DNA from: Rugalucina vietnamica
Lineage: Eukaryota; Mollusca; Bivalvia; Lucinida; Lucinidae
DNA length: 64,000 nucleotides
Reading direction: 5' to 3'
Assembly: GCA_964017185.1 (NCBI GenBank)
Contig: OZ024879.1
Coordinates: 43,717,883-43,781,882, forward strand
Below the pieces are notes generated by a model. That model saw only the letters and a list, made by a program, of their open reading frames with translations. It was not told the origin of the DNA and ran no database searches. This document shows, one piece after another, positions 43,313 to 53,965 of this stretch (position 1 is its first letter; each line of letters opens with the position of its first letter). The translations under genes and the position numbers were made by a program.

Positions 43313-43980
43313 TATGACTCTTGCAGAGCCAACTCCAGACATGACTGAGAGGAAATGCTTTTCAAATGTCCTTACGGCGAGAGTCCTTAAGAGTCGCTGG
43401 ACCGAAACGACTCGTTCTGTTGAGCAGAGCCTTTGATCCGAACACGCCTATATTTAATGGAGAAAATCCGAACTCATCTTATCTACGATGGCCTGCATGG
43501 ATCATAAAATTTCAAAATCCACAGATTTTAGATTTTAATTTTTCTTTGCAAAAGCTTTCGTCACACAAAAAGCGATTAAAATGAATAAGAATAAGAACCA
43601 ATGATGGCTTGTATAGTAAAAAACATCATCTTAAAGTATTTTTTAAAGAGATGCAGTTTGTTGCCTTTTTCATCTTCCATATGGGAAAAACCCGGATGCA
43701 GGTCAAAAATGATCTGAGATGTCTTCGACAAAAAACAGTTTTGAAGACTGGTACAGCCACGAGGTGGCTAAACAACTACAGGAAAAGTCTCCCGATGAAG
43801 TGGACATAAACATGGCCTTGTCGGTTGTTAAGCCCCTTCACGCAAAATGGCTTGTATCAGTTATTTCAAAATTAGAAAAGGAGAGTGCAATGATCAAAAG
43901 GGGCTGGACTGAGGCAGGGATCATATACACATGACCCATCGTATTGACAGTCGGTTATAGTTGTATAGTTGCATAATATG

Positions 43981-44131
43981 ATCCGCGACGTAAAAAAACG
44001 GTCTTCGGGGGTTCCGACCAGGTCTGATACAAACCAGGTTGTACAGCCACTGACGCGAGTCACAGAATTTCGCAGCTGATTTGCGCCTTTTTGCGCATAT
44101 GCGAAACACCGGTTTTCTCACGTCACGGGTC
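43981..44131 (+). mobile_element. Family A MITE, short copy inside the pogo element
   Basis: Left GCGACGTAAAAAAACGGTC, then GGGGTTCCGACCAGGTCTGA and GTACAGCCAC. The right end is CACCGGTTTTCTCACGTC. The core retains CGCAGCTGATTTGCGCC only. Confidence 0.65.
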
Positions 44132-44590
44132 ATATCATGCCAGGTAGCATATTGTGCGCCCAATTGTGCGGGGCGTGTGATCACTCTTTTGTAAATTTGT
44201 ATATACGTTTTATCGGATCTGTCATTAGATACCGTAATTTATACCAGCTACATTTATTATCTCCCTTTGATTACCCACAAACGTGGTGTCTAAAAAATAG
44301 CAATTTTCAGCGTCCTTGACATCCGTTAATCATGGCTACTTTATTAACATCTGCAACTCATGTACAAATGAAATTAATCCAATATCGTCTAGAGACTGGC
44401 AATGTCAAACTATTACGCCAGTGTGTTGGGAAAGTAAAAAGTTACATATTGTCGTAAATTTACGGAATTCTCCGGACTTAATTTGTTTTTTGTGAGGCAA
44501 TATTAGCGAGAACTTTGAATTCGCGAGGAAACGAATTCGCGAAAATTCGCGAAAATTAAGTTCTCTGCGAACATTTCCGAACTTACAGTA

Positions 44591-46060
44591 AACAGCAACC
44601 TTTATAATAACCTTTTTCTTTTTCAGTACCGCCTTGAATATATATATATGAATATTTGTCGATTGAAAAGTAGAAACATCCACATATTTTTATTTGTTAT
44701 TTCCTACATTTTAGCAACGACAACATCGCTTTACAGCATTCCTATACACTGAGACGGGGTATGCTACGTGTTTTTAATCTTTATTGCTCCCTTGGAGGCT
44801 TTTAAATGATGAGTCTCACTGTCATATATATTGAACGTCATCCAATATTTCACTTGGTTCCCGATTCCTGGAATTGTGATTGCTATCAGTAGTCAATATA
44901 CCGCATAGGAAAGGCTAATGAATTGAACTATTCAATTTAACGCTTAATACTCTAAATTTATGTAATCAAGATACTCTGTGATTGATTAAGATAATACGTC
45001 GTGGGACGTATTCATTTATCCCAACCTTAGCTTAGGCATAAGTCATCAAGAGATTGAAATAAAAACACACGGATGCAAATACTGCACATGAACGCGGATT
45101 TACTGAACTTAATGCATGTATTAAATGCAATCTTCAGAAACAGAACTAGAGAAGAGTTATATACAGGATGGACAACTTAATAAAAATATATCAGTATTTT
45201 TACGAAAAGCGAATGTTTTTTTCGCTTCATCGTACAATACTTCAGTCAATGTCCAGTTACTGGTCGCCAATTTGTCATATTTTATAACATGACACAGATT
45301 TTGTCTACGTTTTAATTATGAATCAGAAAATAGAAACACATTTAAACAGAAATATGATCTTTATATAACCTACTGTCTTTTAGTGCCATTAATAGAAAAT
45401 GGAAGCGATGTCTCGATCGCTCATTAGAAAAGAGTAGAATACAAACAGTTAGCCTATAAAGACGAACGTTACATCCTTGTTCACATGGGGTGCACTAGTC
45501 AGTGCACTAATCACTATCAAACATTGCAAGTAAAGTGCACGGCGAAACCAAGTGCAATTACTGTTATCTTTGGTGTTGACACTACTATATGCCAATCTTC
45601 AACGAAACAGCAACCTTTGCAATAACTTTTTCTTTTTCAGTGTCGCCTTGGGAATAGAAAATATGAATACTGGCCGATCAAAAAGTAGAGACATCCACAG
45701 ATTTCCCATCGTTATTTCTAACATTTAGCAAGTATAGCATCGCTTTACAGCATTCCTCTAGACAAAGGCGGGATAGGCTACGTTTATAATCTTTATCACT
45801 CCCTTGGGAGCTTTTAAATGATGTCTCACGCTCTTATATGTTAAATGTCATCCCATATTTCATTTTGGTTCCCGATTCTTGAAATTGTGATTGCTAGCAG
45901 TAATCAATATACTAGATAGGAAAGGCTAATGAATTGAACTGTTCAATTTAACGCTTATTACTCTAAATATACGTCATCAAGATGTCCTGTGATTGATTGA
46001 AATAACACATAGTTGGAAGTATTCATTTATCCCATCTATAGACATTGGTTGATTGGATCA
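44591..46060 (+). repeat. Family D block 2, two tandem ~1.0 kb units
   Basis: The landmark TTTCTTTTTCAGT occurs at about 44617 and 45630, and TCAATTTAACGCTTA at about 44932 and 45945, giving a period of about 1013 bases. Other shared landmarks are GCTTTACAGCATTCCT, GGAATTGTGATTGCTA, TTTTTCGCTTCATCGTACAA and CACATGGGGTGCACTAG. No frame is conserved between copies. Confidence 0.75.
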
Positions 46061-47242
46061 ATCAACTGCTACTGAAATTAGGCAAAATATTAAAGTGCCT
46101 TTTTCAGGTGGTCGAGTGAGATATTTAAGGGCTGTGATTCAAGTAAAATATAAAGGTTTGATCCTTTGGAAGCGGTAAAAACATTCAAAGGGAGATAGTA
46201 TGACCTATATTGCGCAATTTCGGGTAATGAACCCTCGTCAGTAGCCCTGTTTATTTCAGCTCATATTAGACGGGCCAATCAGTAGGTGGGGCGAAAACGG
46301 GAGAACCCCGAGAAAAACCACCTGACACACCCGCAAACACAACTTGGCTTGTCTCACATGTGGCCAGAGCTGGGCTCGAACCCATACCAGACACAGCGGT
46401 GAGATGATCGAGTGACTAAGAAACAGCGCTCTTTACCGCTCGGCCACGGGAATTGTCCTGTAATTTCGAATATTTCGAAAATTTACAGAATTTAGAGAAG
46501 TCTAAATCAAAGACACATTCGTAAACGGTTTCAAATAATTTAAACATTGTTTAGAAGTATGTTTCTAAACGTGAATGTTTTGAACACTTCAAATATCTTT
46601 ACTGATCTCAAAGGACCTAAATAAAAATATAATCTGTACTATGGATGATGTACCTATAATCATGTCAAGTTCCATTCTACCTACACTTATATAATTTTAC
46701 TTTTGTTTGTTTATATTTTATGCACGTTCAAATAGGACAAACTATTGTGCATTTCCATTGTCTGACAAAATATACCCTACCTACTCATCCTTAACCTACT
46801 GGGAAAGCAAACGTTGTGCTCGTTATGTGTCGGTATGCTGAGCACGCGCAAATGACGACAGGCAATTGAAATTATCGTGACATGAAGCTGCCACAACCTT
46901 TACACGCACAAAATCTATTATAATCCGTTAACTACTGTTGTCTGTAAGTTTATGATTTATTCAACCACAGGCAAAGTTTGATGTATTCTATATTTTCTCT
47001 ACATGCCACGAAATATATACGACAACTAAATGACTGATTATATTATTTCTTGTATGTTTTGAATAAATAATGCAGACAATTGGTCCATAAGGAATTCAAG
47101 GAGAATGCGGTAATTGAAAAATATGTGTATTCAATCTTTCGTGCCGTTAATATAATTCAACAAATACATTCTTCATAACATGTCTGATGATACAAAATGC
47201 ATAAGAAACTTCGTGTTCCAAAATCCGTAAGAAATACGTCAT
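46061..47242 (+). repeat. Segment duplicated at 52222-53225
   Basis: GATTGGATCAATCAACTGCT, ATGTCAAGTTCCATTCTACC, CGTTATGTGTCGGTATGCTG and CTACTGTTGTCTGTAAGTTT recur in the same order at 52222-53225. About 500 bases here (46132-46640), including a SINE, are absent from the other copy, which in turn has a family C insertion. Confidence 0.7.
46258..46452 (-). mobile_element. tRNA-derived SINE, 3'-truncated copy
   Basis: The minus strand reads CCGTGGCCGAGCGGTAAAGA (A-box region), GGGTTCGAGCCCAGC (B box), GGGTGTGTCAGGTGG and CGCCCCACCTACTGATTG. This is the same family as 40999. It stops at ATATGAG, without the terminal tail or poly(A). Confidence 0.85.
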
Positions 47243-47465
47243 TGGTAAGACCCCTTCCGACGCCGACGCTCTAAACACTGGACATAATATCATTTGGGTG
47301 AGTCCACTTATCAGGGGTGATGTGTGTTGTTTGTTGTTTTGTTTTTTGTTCATGAAATACCTCTAAGCAAACGAAATAGCACCAGGTGGGTAGTCGCGTT
47401 CTGTGGCGTGACAACTGGACTATACTGTTCGCCTTTGTCCCAAATTAAGGACGCCAGTCTTATGC
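47243..47465 (-). repeat. Diverged relative of the P1 MITE, second copy
   Basis: ATAATATCATTTGGGTGAGT, AGTCGCGTTCTGTGGCG, GACTATACTGTTCGCC and AAGGACGCCAGTCTTATG are aligned with the copy at 39271. Confidence 0.65.
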
Positions 47466-47967
47466 TAATACTTATAGCCCCTTGAAAGCTTTATAACGAT
47501 GCCAAATCTAAAGGGTCACTGAAGAGGCTTAAGTAGCCGAAACCGCGGTATGGCCCATACTTTTTCTCGTTAATATGCTCACTTCTCTTAAAGGGTCTGA
47601 TTTATTTTCATTTGCTATTACTACAACTGGTGTTGTGTCGTGTGGCGGTCCTAAAAGTCTCCCCGTACATCGTCCATAGTGCAGATTATATTTTCCTTTC
47701 GGTCATTTGAGATCAGCGAGGGTATTCTGAGATTTCAGAAATTCATTGTCGGTTTAGATTCATTTCCTTACCAACGGTTTACATATTTGGCTCTGTTTGG
47801 ATAATGCTAGTCATTGTATCGGCTATCCTGATGAAAGTTGCAAAATTACAGTATTTCTCTTTGGCTCCATTTTCCCAATTCTTAAGGGTCACTGAAGAGG
47901 CTTAAGTAGCCGAAACTGCGGTATGGCCCATACGTTTTATCATTAATATGCTCACGGCTCTTAAAGG
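47466..47967 (+). repeat. Direct repeat GTCACTGAAGAGGCTTAAGT, ~370 bp apart
   Basis: About 85 bases starting GGGTCACTGAAGAGGCTTAA occur at about 47511 and 47884 (GTAGCCGAAACYGCGGTATG, then GGCCCATAC, TTAATATGCTCAC and CTCTTAAAGG). The BEL/Pao element is inserted just after the second copy. A related inverted piece lies at 61920. Confidence 0.75.
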
Positions 47968-47972
47968 ATCGG

Positions 47973-48172
47973 TGGACTGAAGGGTTAGATCGCAACGCCA
48001 CTAACGTACCGCCTTAGTAACGTTACGTTAGTCGGGTTGCCGATGGTGAATGAGACGTTATAATCGTTAAATACCAGTACTGCTTGAATAATCAAAATAA
48101 ATTAAAGTTTCGGAACTCATAATCGGAGTTTTCTTATTTGGTTGAATTCCATAATCGGGAATCATCGGACCA
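47973..48172 (+). repeat. 5' LTR of BEL/Pao element
   Basis: 200 bases, TGGACTGAAG...CATCGGACCA. It contains AATAAA at 48096-48101, a candidate polyadenylation signal, and TTATAATCGTTAAATACC upstream of it, which could serve as a weak promoter element. Confidence 0.92.
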
Positions 48173-48176
48173 AAAC

Positions 48177-48187
48177 TGGTAGCAGAG
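48177..48187 (+). promoter_or_regulatory. Primer binding site, initiator-tRNA-Met-like
   Basis: TGGTAGCAGAG starts four bases after the 5' LTR. It is complementary to the 3' end of animal initiator tRNA-Met (ending ...CUCUGCUACCA) over 11 bases. It then diverges. Confidence 0.75.
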
Positions 48188-48227
48188 CGAGGTTCATATA
48201 AATCGAGAGTAGAATACGGAAAAAGCA

Positions 48228-49901
48228 ATGACCTTAACGGAAACCGAGATCGACATCGACATCGACACAAGGAGGCTTCGGGACAAGACAAGGTTGGCTA
48301 AAAGCAAGGTAAAGGCTTTGACGAATTTCGCTTTATCTAGAAACAGGCTTTCACAGTTATTAGATGATCAAGCCTTGCCAAGACGAATCGATGTTAAAAG
48401 TGCTTGCCAGAACTTGGAGTGCTGTTTGGAGACGTCGATGGAAGTACTAGATAGAGTGTCTGAATTTTGTATAGAGAACAAACAAATGGACGAAGCCATT
48501 GAAATCGTTAGAAAAATGGACATTCTCTTGGCAGACTATACTTCCGCATATGATGCAGCTCAACGTTACTCAAAGTCACATTATACAGGTCATAACGATT
48601 CGAATGGCATCGCTGAAGTGGCAGATGTGCGGGCGAGGGAACAACAATGCCAAGAATCTAAAGTGGATGGAATATCTAGAAGTAATCCAGAGACGAGAGG
48701 CGCGTCAGCTATTGAACAAGATCTTTGGAAGCAGCTAAAGAGGATTGAAATACCTGTGTTCACTGGCGATAAGAGAAAGTATGAGAGCTGGAAAGCAGCA
48801 TTTCTTGCGTGCGTGGATCGTGCACCAGCCACGGGTGAATTTAAGATGTTGCAGCTAAAGCAATGTTTAGCAGGCGAAGCTCTGAGCGCTATAGAACATC
48901 TTGGACATTCAGCGGCGGCTTATGATGCGGCAAAGGAGCGACTTGAAAGAAAATTTGGAGGTAAGCGCCGTCAGATTTCAATTTACTACGAAGACATAGA
49001 CCAGTTCAAGCAAGTACGACCTAACCATAGTAAAGATTTGGAACAATATGCCGACTTATTAGAACTACTTGTTATACAGCTTGAAGGAGCAGGTCAGCAC
49101 GGCGAACTTGTAAATGGCAGTTTGTATTGTAAATTACAACAAAAATTACCGGAATGTATGTTGGCTAGATATCATAGATGGATTTTCGAAAGCGGGACAA
49201 AAGAATCGGTCGGTGCCTTAAAAACTTGATTATTTCAAGAATCGGAATTCCTAACCATGGCATCAGAGACAACACACGGTCTGAGAGGCAAAATCAAAAA
49301 CACCAATGTCACAGAATCGACTCAGGAACCAACATGGAACGATCAGAGAACATTTTTCGGTGAAATAGTCAGCATTGTCAGCAAGGAAAACATTTCCTGT
49401 GATGTATGTGGAGATAATCATACCATTTTAAATTGCTCGAAATTCGAGAAAATGAGTGTACCAGTGCGATGGGAAACAGCAAAGCGTTTGAATCTTTGCT
49501 AACGTTGTTTAGACAAAGGGCATAGAGGGAAATCGTGCGAGAGAAGTCGAGTCTGTGGCCGGGGTGGCTGCCAAAAACTGCACAATAAGCTTTTGCACAC
49601 AAATTACAAGCGACAGACAAAAGAAAACCCGATCGCGAGGCGGCAAAGTCAAGATAGAATGTTTAATTCAAATAATAATAATACATGTCATAGCAAACCG
49701 GATGTAGGAGCTCGTGACTCAGGAAGCCAATCTACCGATCGAAATACTTCTGTCATGGAGGGGAAGCTTGAACAGCATCGACCAGACAGAACAGAACGAG
49801 GTTGTGGCACATGTAGAATGGCACACCATGTAGTGGAACTTTCGGATCGGATTGGTACTGAAATATCACTAATTCCTATGGAGGGGAACCACACGAAATG
49901 A
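48228..49901 (+). pseudogene. BEL/Pao Gag-like protein with two in-frame stops
   Basis: One frame runs from ATG 48228 to TGA at 49899-49901, broken only by TGA at 49227-49229 and TAA at 49500-49502. The N-terminal ~330 residues carry a DUF1759-type region (IPVFTGDKRKYESWKAAF, LKQCLAGEALSAIEHLGHS, AAYDAAKERLERKFGGKRRQ), a diagnostic feature of BEL/Pao Gag. Downstream are zinc-knuckle-like pieces: CDVCGDNHTILNC (C-x2-C-x3-H-x4-C, about 49400) and RCLDKGHRGKSC (about 49503) followed by CGRGGCQKLHNKLLH. The residues after that are low complexity. Gag would form the particle that packages the RNA. The stops would truncate it to 333 residues without the knuckles. They may be sequencing errors, post-insertion decay, or part of the mobile family. 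Confidence 0.88.
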
Positions 49902-50176
49902 TTCACGGGATGATATTTTCGTTCATACATGTATGTGATCGGCTATAATGTAGGAGCTTAATTTCAAGTAATGGCTGTACTTCTAATAAAATTAGGTTGT
50001 TGTTTTTCATGTTTTAAGAGAAACCTTTTTACAAGTTCAAAAATAGCGAACGATTAGGCGTTTTTTTTCAATTAGTTTCAATTAACTAGTTTGGCAATAT
50101 TTGGACAACATGAATGTTCTAAAGGATATTATTGGCATGGACATTTGCATGAATGTATTATCAAAATTGTAATTTT

Positions 50177-50189
50177 GAGGAGGGGAACA
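50177..50189 (+). promoter_or_regulatory. Polypurine tract
   Basis: GAGGAGGGGAACA lies immediately upstream of the 3' LTR, the expected position of the plus-strand primer. Confidence 0.8.
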
Positions 50190-50389
50190 TGGACTGAAGG
50201 GTTAGATCGCAACGCCACTAACGTACCGCCTTAGTAACGTTACGTTAGTCGGGTTGCCAATGGTGAATGAGACGTTATAATCGTTAAATACCAGTACTGC
50301 TTGAATAATCAAAATAAATTAAAGTTTCGGAACTCATAATCGGAGTTTTCTTATTTGGTTGAATTCCATAATCGGGAATCATCGGACCA
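50190..50389 (+). repeat. 3' LTR of BEL/Pao element
   Basis: 200 bases, identical to the 5' LTR except GCCAATGG in place of GCCGATGG. Confidence 0.92.
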
Positions 50390-50739
50390 ATCGGTTTTAT
50401 TTTTATTTATTCTTTTACAAGTTAAATGTCATCCCACATTTCTTTTGGTTCCATATTCCTGGAATTGTGATTACTATCAGTAATCAATAAACCACAGAAG
50501 AAACTTAGGGCTAATGAATTGAACTGTTCAATTTAACGCTTATTACTCTAAATATACGCCATCAAGATGCCCTGTGATTGATTAAGATAATACGTCATGG
50601 AAAGTATTCATTTATCTCATACTTAGCTTAGGCATCAGTCATCGATGCCCTATGATTGATGGAAATAACACACACGGGTGCAGATACTGCACATGAACGC
50701 GACTTTACTGAACTTGTTGCACGTATTACATGCAATCTT

Positions 50740-50945
50740 CAGAAACATTTTGTTTGTTTGGATTAATGCTTTACGTCCCAGTCAACAACCAAGGTCATGT
50801 CGGGACGTTGCCTCCACTTTATGGGACTTTTACCCAAAATGAGGATGTCATGACATCCAACAAGTGCTTGAAATATCCATCCAACCAAGCCAAAAAGGCT
50901 TATATGTATGGAGGGTTTGACTAGAAACTACTTTTCTAGTCAAAC
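50740..50945 (+). repeat. Family F repeat
   Basis: CGTCCCAGTCAACAACC, GTCGGGACGTTGCCTCCAC and GACATCCAACAAGTGCTTG. This copy is nearly identical to the one at 40372, and is interrupted by a family C copy with an inverted-repeat junction. Confidence 0.75.
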
Positions 50946-50959
50946 CCTCCATACATATA
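50901..50959. repeat. Perfect 26-bp inverted repeat at a family C junction
   Basis: Arms 50901-50926 (TATATGTATGGAGGGTTTGA...) and 50934-50959 are exact reverse complements with a 7-base spacer. The left arm is ordinary family F sequence. The right arm is an inverted copy of it placed between the target and the 5' end of the family C insertion. Confidence 0.9.
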
Positions 50960-51332
50960 AACTAACTAAATGTTGTGAACCACTGCAGAAGCTGAGGGTG
51001 AGGTTAGGTACCTGTAAAACCGGTTTAAGCTCGCCAGTAACTTTGTGTTACTGATCGTTCCAAGTCGATACTTCTGTAGTGGTTCTTTTTGTTTTATGTC
51101 TTGGTGTTTAAAATTTTTGTGCTGTTGGCGCCTTATGTATGTTTTCATATTTTTAGTTTAGTTAAAGTAACTGAGTGGCCACCTATTGGGAAAACAGCTG
51201 CTCATTTGGCTTACGATATGTTTCATGGTATAAGTACCTGATTGTTAGTTTTTTTTTTCCCACCTTGGTTTTTAGAGTGGGAATCTTTTTCTGATTGCGC
51301 CTTTTCCTGATCTTTGCCTACTTGTACCTTTT
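50960..51332 (+). mobile_element. Family C retroelement copy
   Basis: Runs from ACTAACTAAATGTTGTGAAC to CCTACTTGTACCTTTT, after which F resumes as CCTGAGCAAGCTCAGACC. It is close in sequence to the copies at 39818 and 63208. Confidence 0.85.
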
Positions 51333-52221
51333 CCTGAGCAAGCTCAGACCTGAGAAGATAACCACTTATCAGATAGACAGTCCGTAGCGAAGAAGCTTTG
51401 CCTGGAGACACAAGCAGCCCATCTATTTCTTTAGGCCCCAATGGGCGGGGGTCTTCTTCAGAAACAGAGATAGAGGATATATATAAACAACTTAATTGTG
51501 TCAGTATTTTTGCGAATAGCGAAATGTTTTTCGCTTCATCTTACAATCCTTTGAACTATGTCCAGTTACTGGTCGCCATTTTGTCATATTTATAACATGG
51601 CACAGATTGTGTCTACATTTTAATTATGAATAAGAAAATAGTAACATAATTAAACGGAAATAAGATACATATTTATATAAGGTAATGTCTTCTAGTTCCC
51701 TTGATAGAAAATTGAAGCAAACCTACATTTGAGTAGATCATCATGGTTGCAATTAAATTGAAGATTAGAATATGAATTCTACACTTACTTTTCTAGTTTG
51801 CTTTCATTGTCTATTAAAGCGGATTGTAAAAATGTATGGGAAAGAATCGAAAAGAAGAAACATTCACATATTTCCAATCGTTCTTTCTAACATTTAACAA
51901 ATATAGCTTAGCTTTACAGCATTTCTGTACATTTAAACGCATACACAAAGGTGGGATAGGCTGCGGTTTTATTTTTTATCACTCACTTGGAAGCTTTTAA
52001 ATGATGCCTTACGCTCTTATATGTTAAATGTCATCCCATATTTCATTTTGGTTCCCGATTCTTGAAATTGTGATTGCTAGCAGTAATCAATATACTAGAT
52101 AGGAAAGGCTAATGAATTGAACTGTTCAATTTAACGCTTATTACTCTAAATATACGTCATCAAGATGTCCTGTGATTGATTGAAATATCACATAGTTGGA
52201 AGTATCCGTTTATCCCATCTT

Positions 52222-53225
52222 AAGGTATTGCCTGATTGGATCAATCAGCAGCTACTGAAATCAGTCAAAATATTAAAGTGCCAGAGGTAGAGTAAGATAT
52301 TTTAGGGCTGTGATTCGTGACCTATAAGCATGTCAAGTTCCATTCCACCTGGACTTATATATATAGTTTTACTTTTGTTTGTTTATATCTTAATAGGACC
52401 AACTATTGTGCGTTTCCATTTTGTGACAAAATATACTCTAAAAACTCATCCTTAACACACTGGATAAGCAAACGTTATGCTCGTTATGTGTCGGTATGTT
52501 GAGCACGCGCAAATGAAAATTCTCGTGACATGAAGCTGTCACAACCTTTACACGCACAAAAGCTATTATAATCCGTTAACTACTGTTGTCTGTAAGTTTA
52601 TGATTTATTCAACCACAGGCAAAAAGGTACAAGTAGGCAAAGATCAGGAAAAGGCGCAATCAGAAAAAGATTCCCACTCCAAAAACCGAGGTGGGAAAAA
52701 ACCAAACTAACAATCAGGTACTTATACCATGAAACATATCGTAAGCCGAATGAGCAGCTATTTTCCCAATAGGTGGCCACTCAGTTACCTTAACTTAACT
52801 AAAAATATGAAAACAAACATAAGGCGCCAACAGCACAAAAAAATTTTATACACCAAGACATAAAACAAAAAGAACCATCACAGAAGTATCGACTTGGAAC
52901 GATCAGTAACACAAAGTTACTGGCGGGCTTAAACCGGTTTTACATGGCCATAACCTCACCCTCAGCTTCTGCAGTGGTTCATAACATTTAGTTAGTTATT
53001 TGGTCCTCGTGGTGATGTATTCTATATTTTCTCTACATGCCACGAAATGTCTACAACCATGTATGTTTTGAATAAATAATGCAGACAATTGTTCCATAAG
53101 GAATTCTGGCGGAATGCGGTAATTGAAAAATATTTGTATTCAATCTATCGTGCCGTTAATATAATTCAACAAATACATTCTTCATAAAATGTCTGAGGAT
53201 GCCAAATGCATAAGAAGCACCGTGT
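52222..53225 (+). repeat. Second copy of the 46061-47242 segment
   Basis: Same ordered landmarks as 46061-47242. Lacks the SINE-containing ~500 bases and is interrupted by a family C element at 52621-53013. Confidence 0.7.
52621..53013 (-). mobile_element. Family C retroelement copy with known empty site
   Basis: AAAAAGGTACAAGTAGGC on the left to GGTCCTCGTGGT on the right. The paralogous empty site near 46968 reads CCACAGGCAAAGTTTGATGT. No long target duplication is present, and a few target bases (GTTT) seem to have been lost. Confidence 0.85.
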
Positions 53226-53826
53226 TTCAGAATAATTCTTGCGCGTCTTTTATCTTTTTTAAGAAATTAAGATCGTTGTGTTGAATTTCTGCAATTTCAG
53301 AGTTTTTGTTTAAATACTGCAAGGTCCAGTTGTTTAGAAATGGTGATACATTTGGTATATCCAATGGTATGTTTGACGCACATAAAACATATGGCTTTTT
53401 GGTAATGAAAATGTTCAAGGTGTACGAGAGATACATGCAGCGTTTGAATCTTAAATAGTTCCTTAACTGGTACCCAAATGTAATGTTTCATTTGCTTGGG
53501 AATTCGTTAATTGTGTATGTTTTTGTTCTTTTTATTTGCCTGATCAACATCAAGCATTTGTTACCTTGATGTTACTGTTATACTACTTTATTTCTTTAGA
53601 AGTTATTGATTTATATGTTATTTAAATGCTACTTCTATGTGGTGGACCATGATTGGAAATAAATTCTAACATCTCCTTTTCTAATCAATTCAATTCAATT
53701 TTATTCTATTTAATTCCATTCCATTCCATAGAACGGAAAGCACGAATGGTTGCTTATGAGTATAGAACTTTCTTGTCACTATTTATTTTTACACTGTTTG
53801 ACTTTGCCCATAAATCAAATAGAAAT
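53226..53826. other. No gene recognised
   Basis: A minus-strand frame at 53227-53436 (69 codons, ending KKIKDAQELF) has an ordinary-looking composition but no recognised motif, and it is not repeated elsewhere in the window. A short AATTCAATTC/ATTCC-type repeat lies at 53683-53730. Confidence 0.4.
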
Positions 53827-53965
53827 GAGCCGCGTCATGAAAAAATATGGTTTCCGAACAAGTCCGACACAAACCGAGCTTTACAAGCACAGATGATGGC
53901 TAGAGGCTGAGAGTTTTGAATTTAGAAAGCAATTGTACTATCCATGTAGCGAAAACAAAAGACCC
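53827..53965 (+). mobile_element. Family A MITE, right half missing
   Basis: GAGCCGCGTCATGAAAAAAT, GGTTTCCGAACAAGTCCGAC and TGTAGCGAAAACAAAAG are present. The sequence diverges after CAAAAGACCC, losing the second core arm and the right terminus. Confidence 0.7.

Larger units (their letters stand above)
41862..43934 (+). pseudogene. Pogo/Tigger-like transposase, broken
   Basis: A DNA-cutting and joining enzyme of the DDE_1 family. The likely start is ATG 41862 (MATPPISKFFKKS), but the frame must shift near 41899 to continue. Next come a pipsqueak-type region (YSPETRYKIARYAIENG, about 42022), a CENP-B-like region (RGRPTKLGKYDEFVQSYV, about 42224) and the catalytic part. First Asp: IINWDQTGSNY (about 42565). 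Second: CIFDVFKAHQ (about 43038). Third: RLQPLDLSVN (about 43135). After 42765 there is a stop and about 190 bases holding a family A MITE, then the frame resumes at about 42957. Roughly 25-40 residues expected here are missing, so a deletion accompanied the break. After 43203 some 520 bases including (ACAG)n intervene before the C-terminal WYSHEVAKQLQEKS (about 43752) and the end at 43934. Introns could explain part of this but not the first frameshift. Confidence 0.85.
41478..44588 (+). mobile_element. Pogo-like DNA transposon, 3.1 kb, defective
   Basis: Inverted ends CTGTAAGTTCG and CGAACTTACAG lie between TA at 41476-41477 and 44589-44590. Subterminal TTCGCGAA-rich blocks lie on both sides. 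Family D copies without the element read CAACTAAACAGCAA near 63640 or CAACGAAACAGCAA near 45605, the empty target. Inside are a broken transposase, two family A MITEs and an (ACAG)n array. TA duplication, a CENP-B-like helix-turn-helix protein and a DDE domain fit the pogo/Tigger group of Tc1/mariner. Confidence 0.88.
47973..50389 (+). mobile_element. BEL/Pao LTR retrotransposon, gag-only, non-autonomous
   Basis: Two 200-base LTRs (47973-48172 and 50190-50389) flank a 2.0-kb interior, and a perfect 5-base target duplication ATCGG lies outside them (47968-47972 and 50390-50394). The LTRs begin TG, end CA and differ at one position (G/A at 48042 versus 50259). A primer site and a polypurine tract are present. 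The interior encodes only a Gag-like protein: protease, reverse transcriptase, RNase H and integrase are missing, with about 290 bases of non-coding DNA in their place. Mobilisation must have been in trans (inference). Confidence 0.93.
50395..52320 (+). repeat. Family D block 3, with F and C insertions
   Basis: D landmarks in order: GTTAAATGTCATCCCACATT, TCAATTTAACGCTTATTACT, CTGCACATGAACGCGACTTT, AATCTTCAGAAACAT; then F (50740-50945), C (50960-51332), the second half of F, GCGAATAGCGAAATG, CCAGTTACTGGTCGCCATTT and GCTTTACAGCATTTCT. The 51700-51830 part contains an internally inverted segment. Confidence 0.7.

Noticed and set aside
46380..46452. Possible minus-strand tRNA-Leu/Ser gene
   Set aside because: Same SINE family as 40999, truncated.
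49593..49901. Separate small gene downstream of gag
   Set aside because: It is in the same frame as the zinc-knuckle pieces and continues the Gag-like protein past the second in-frame stop.
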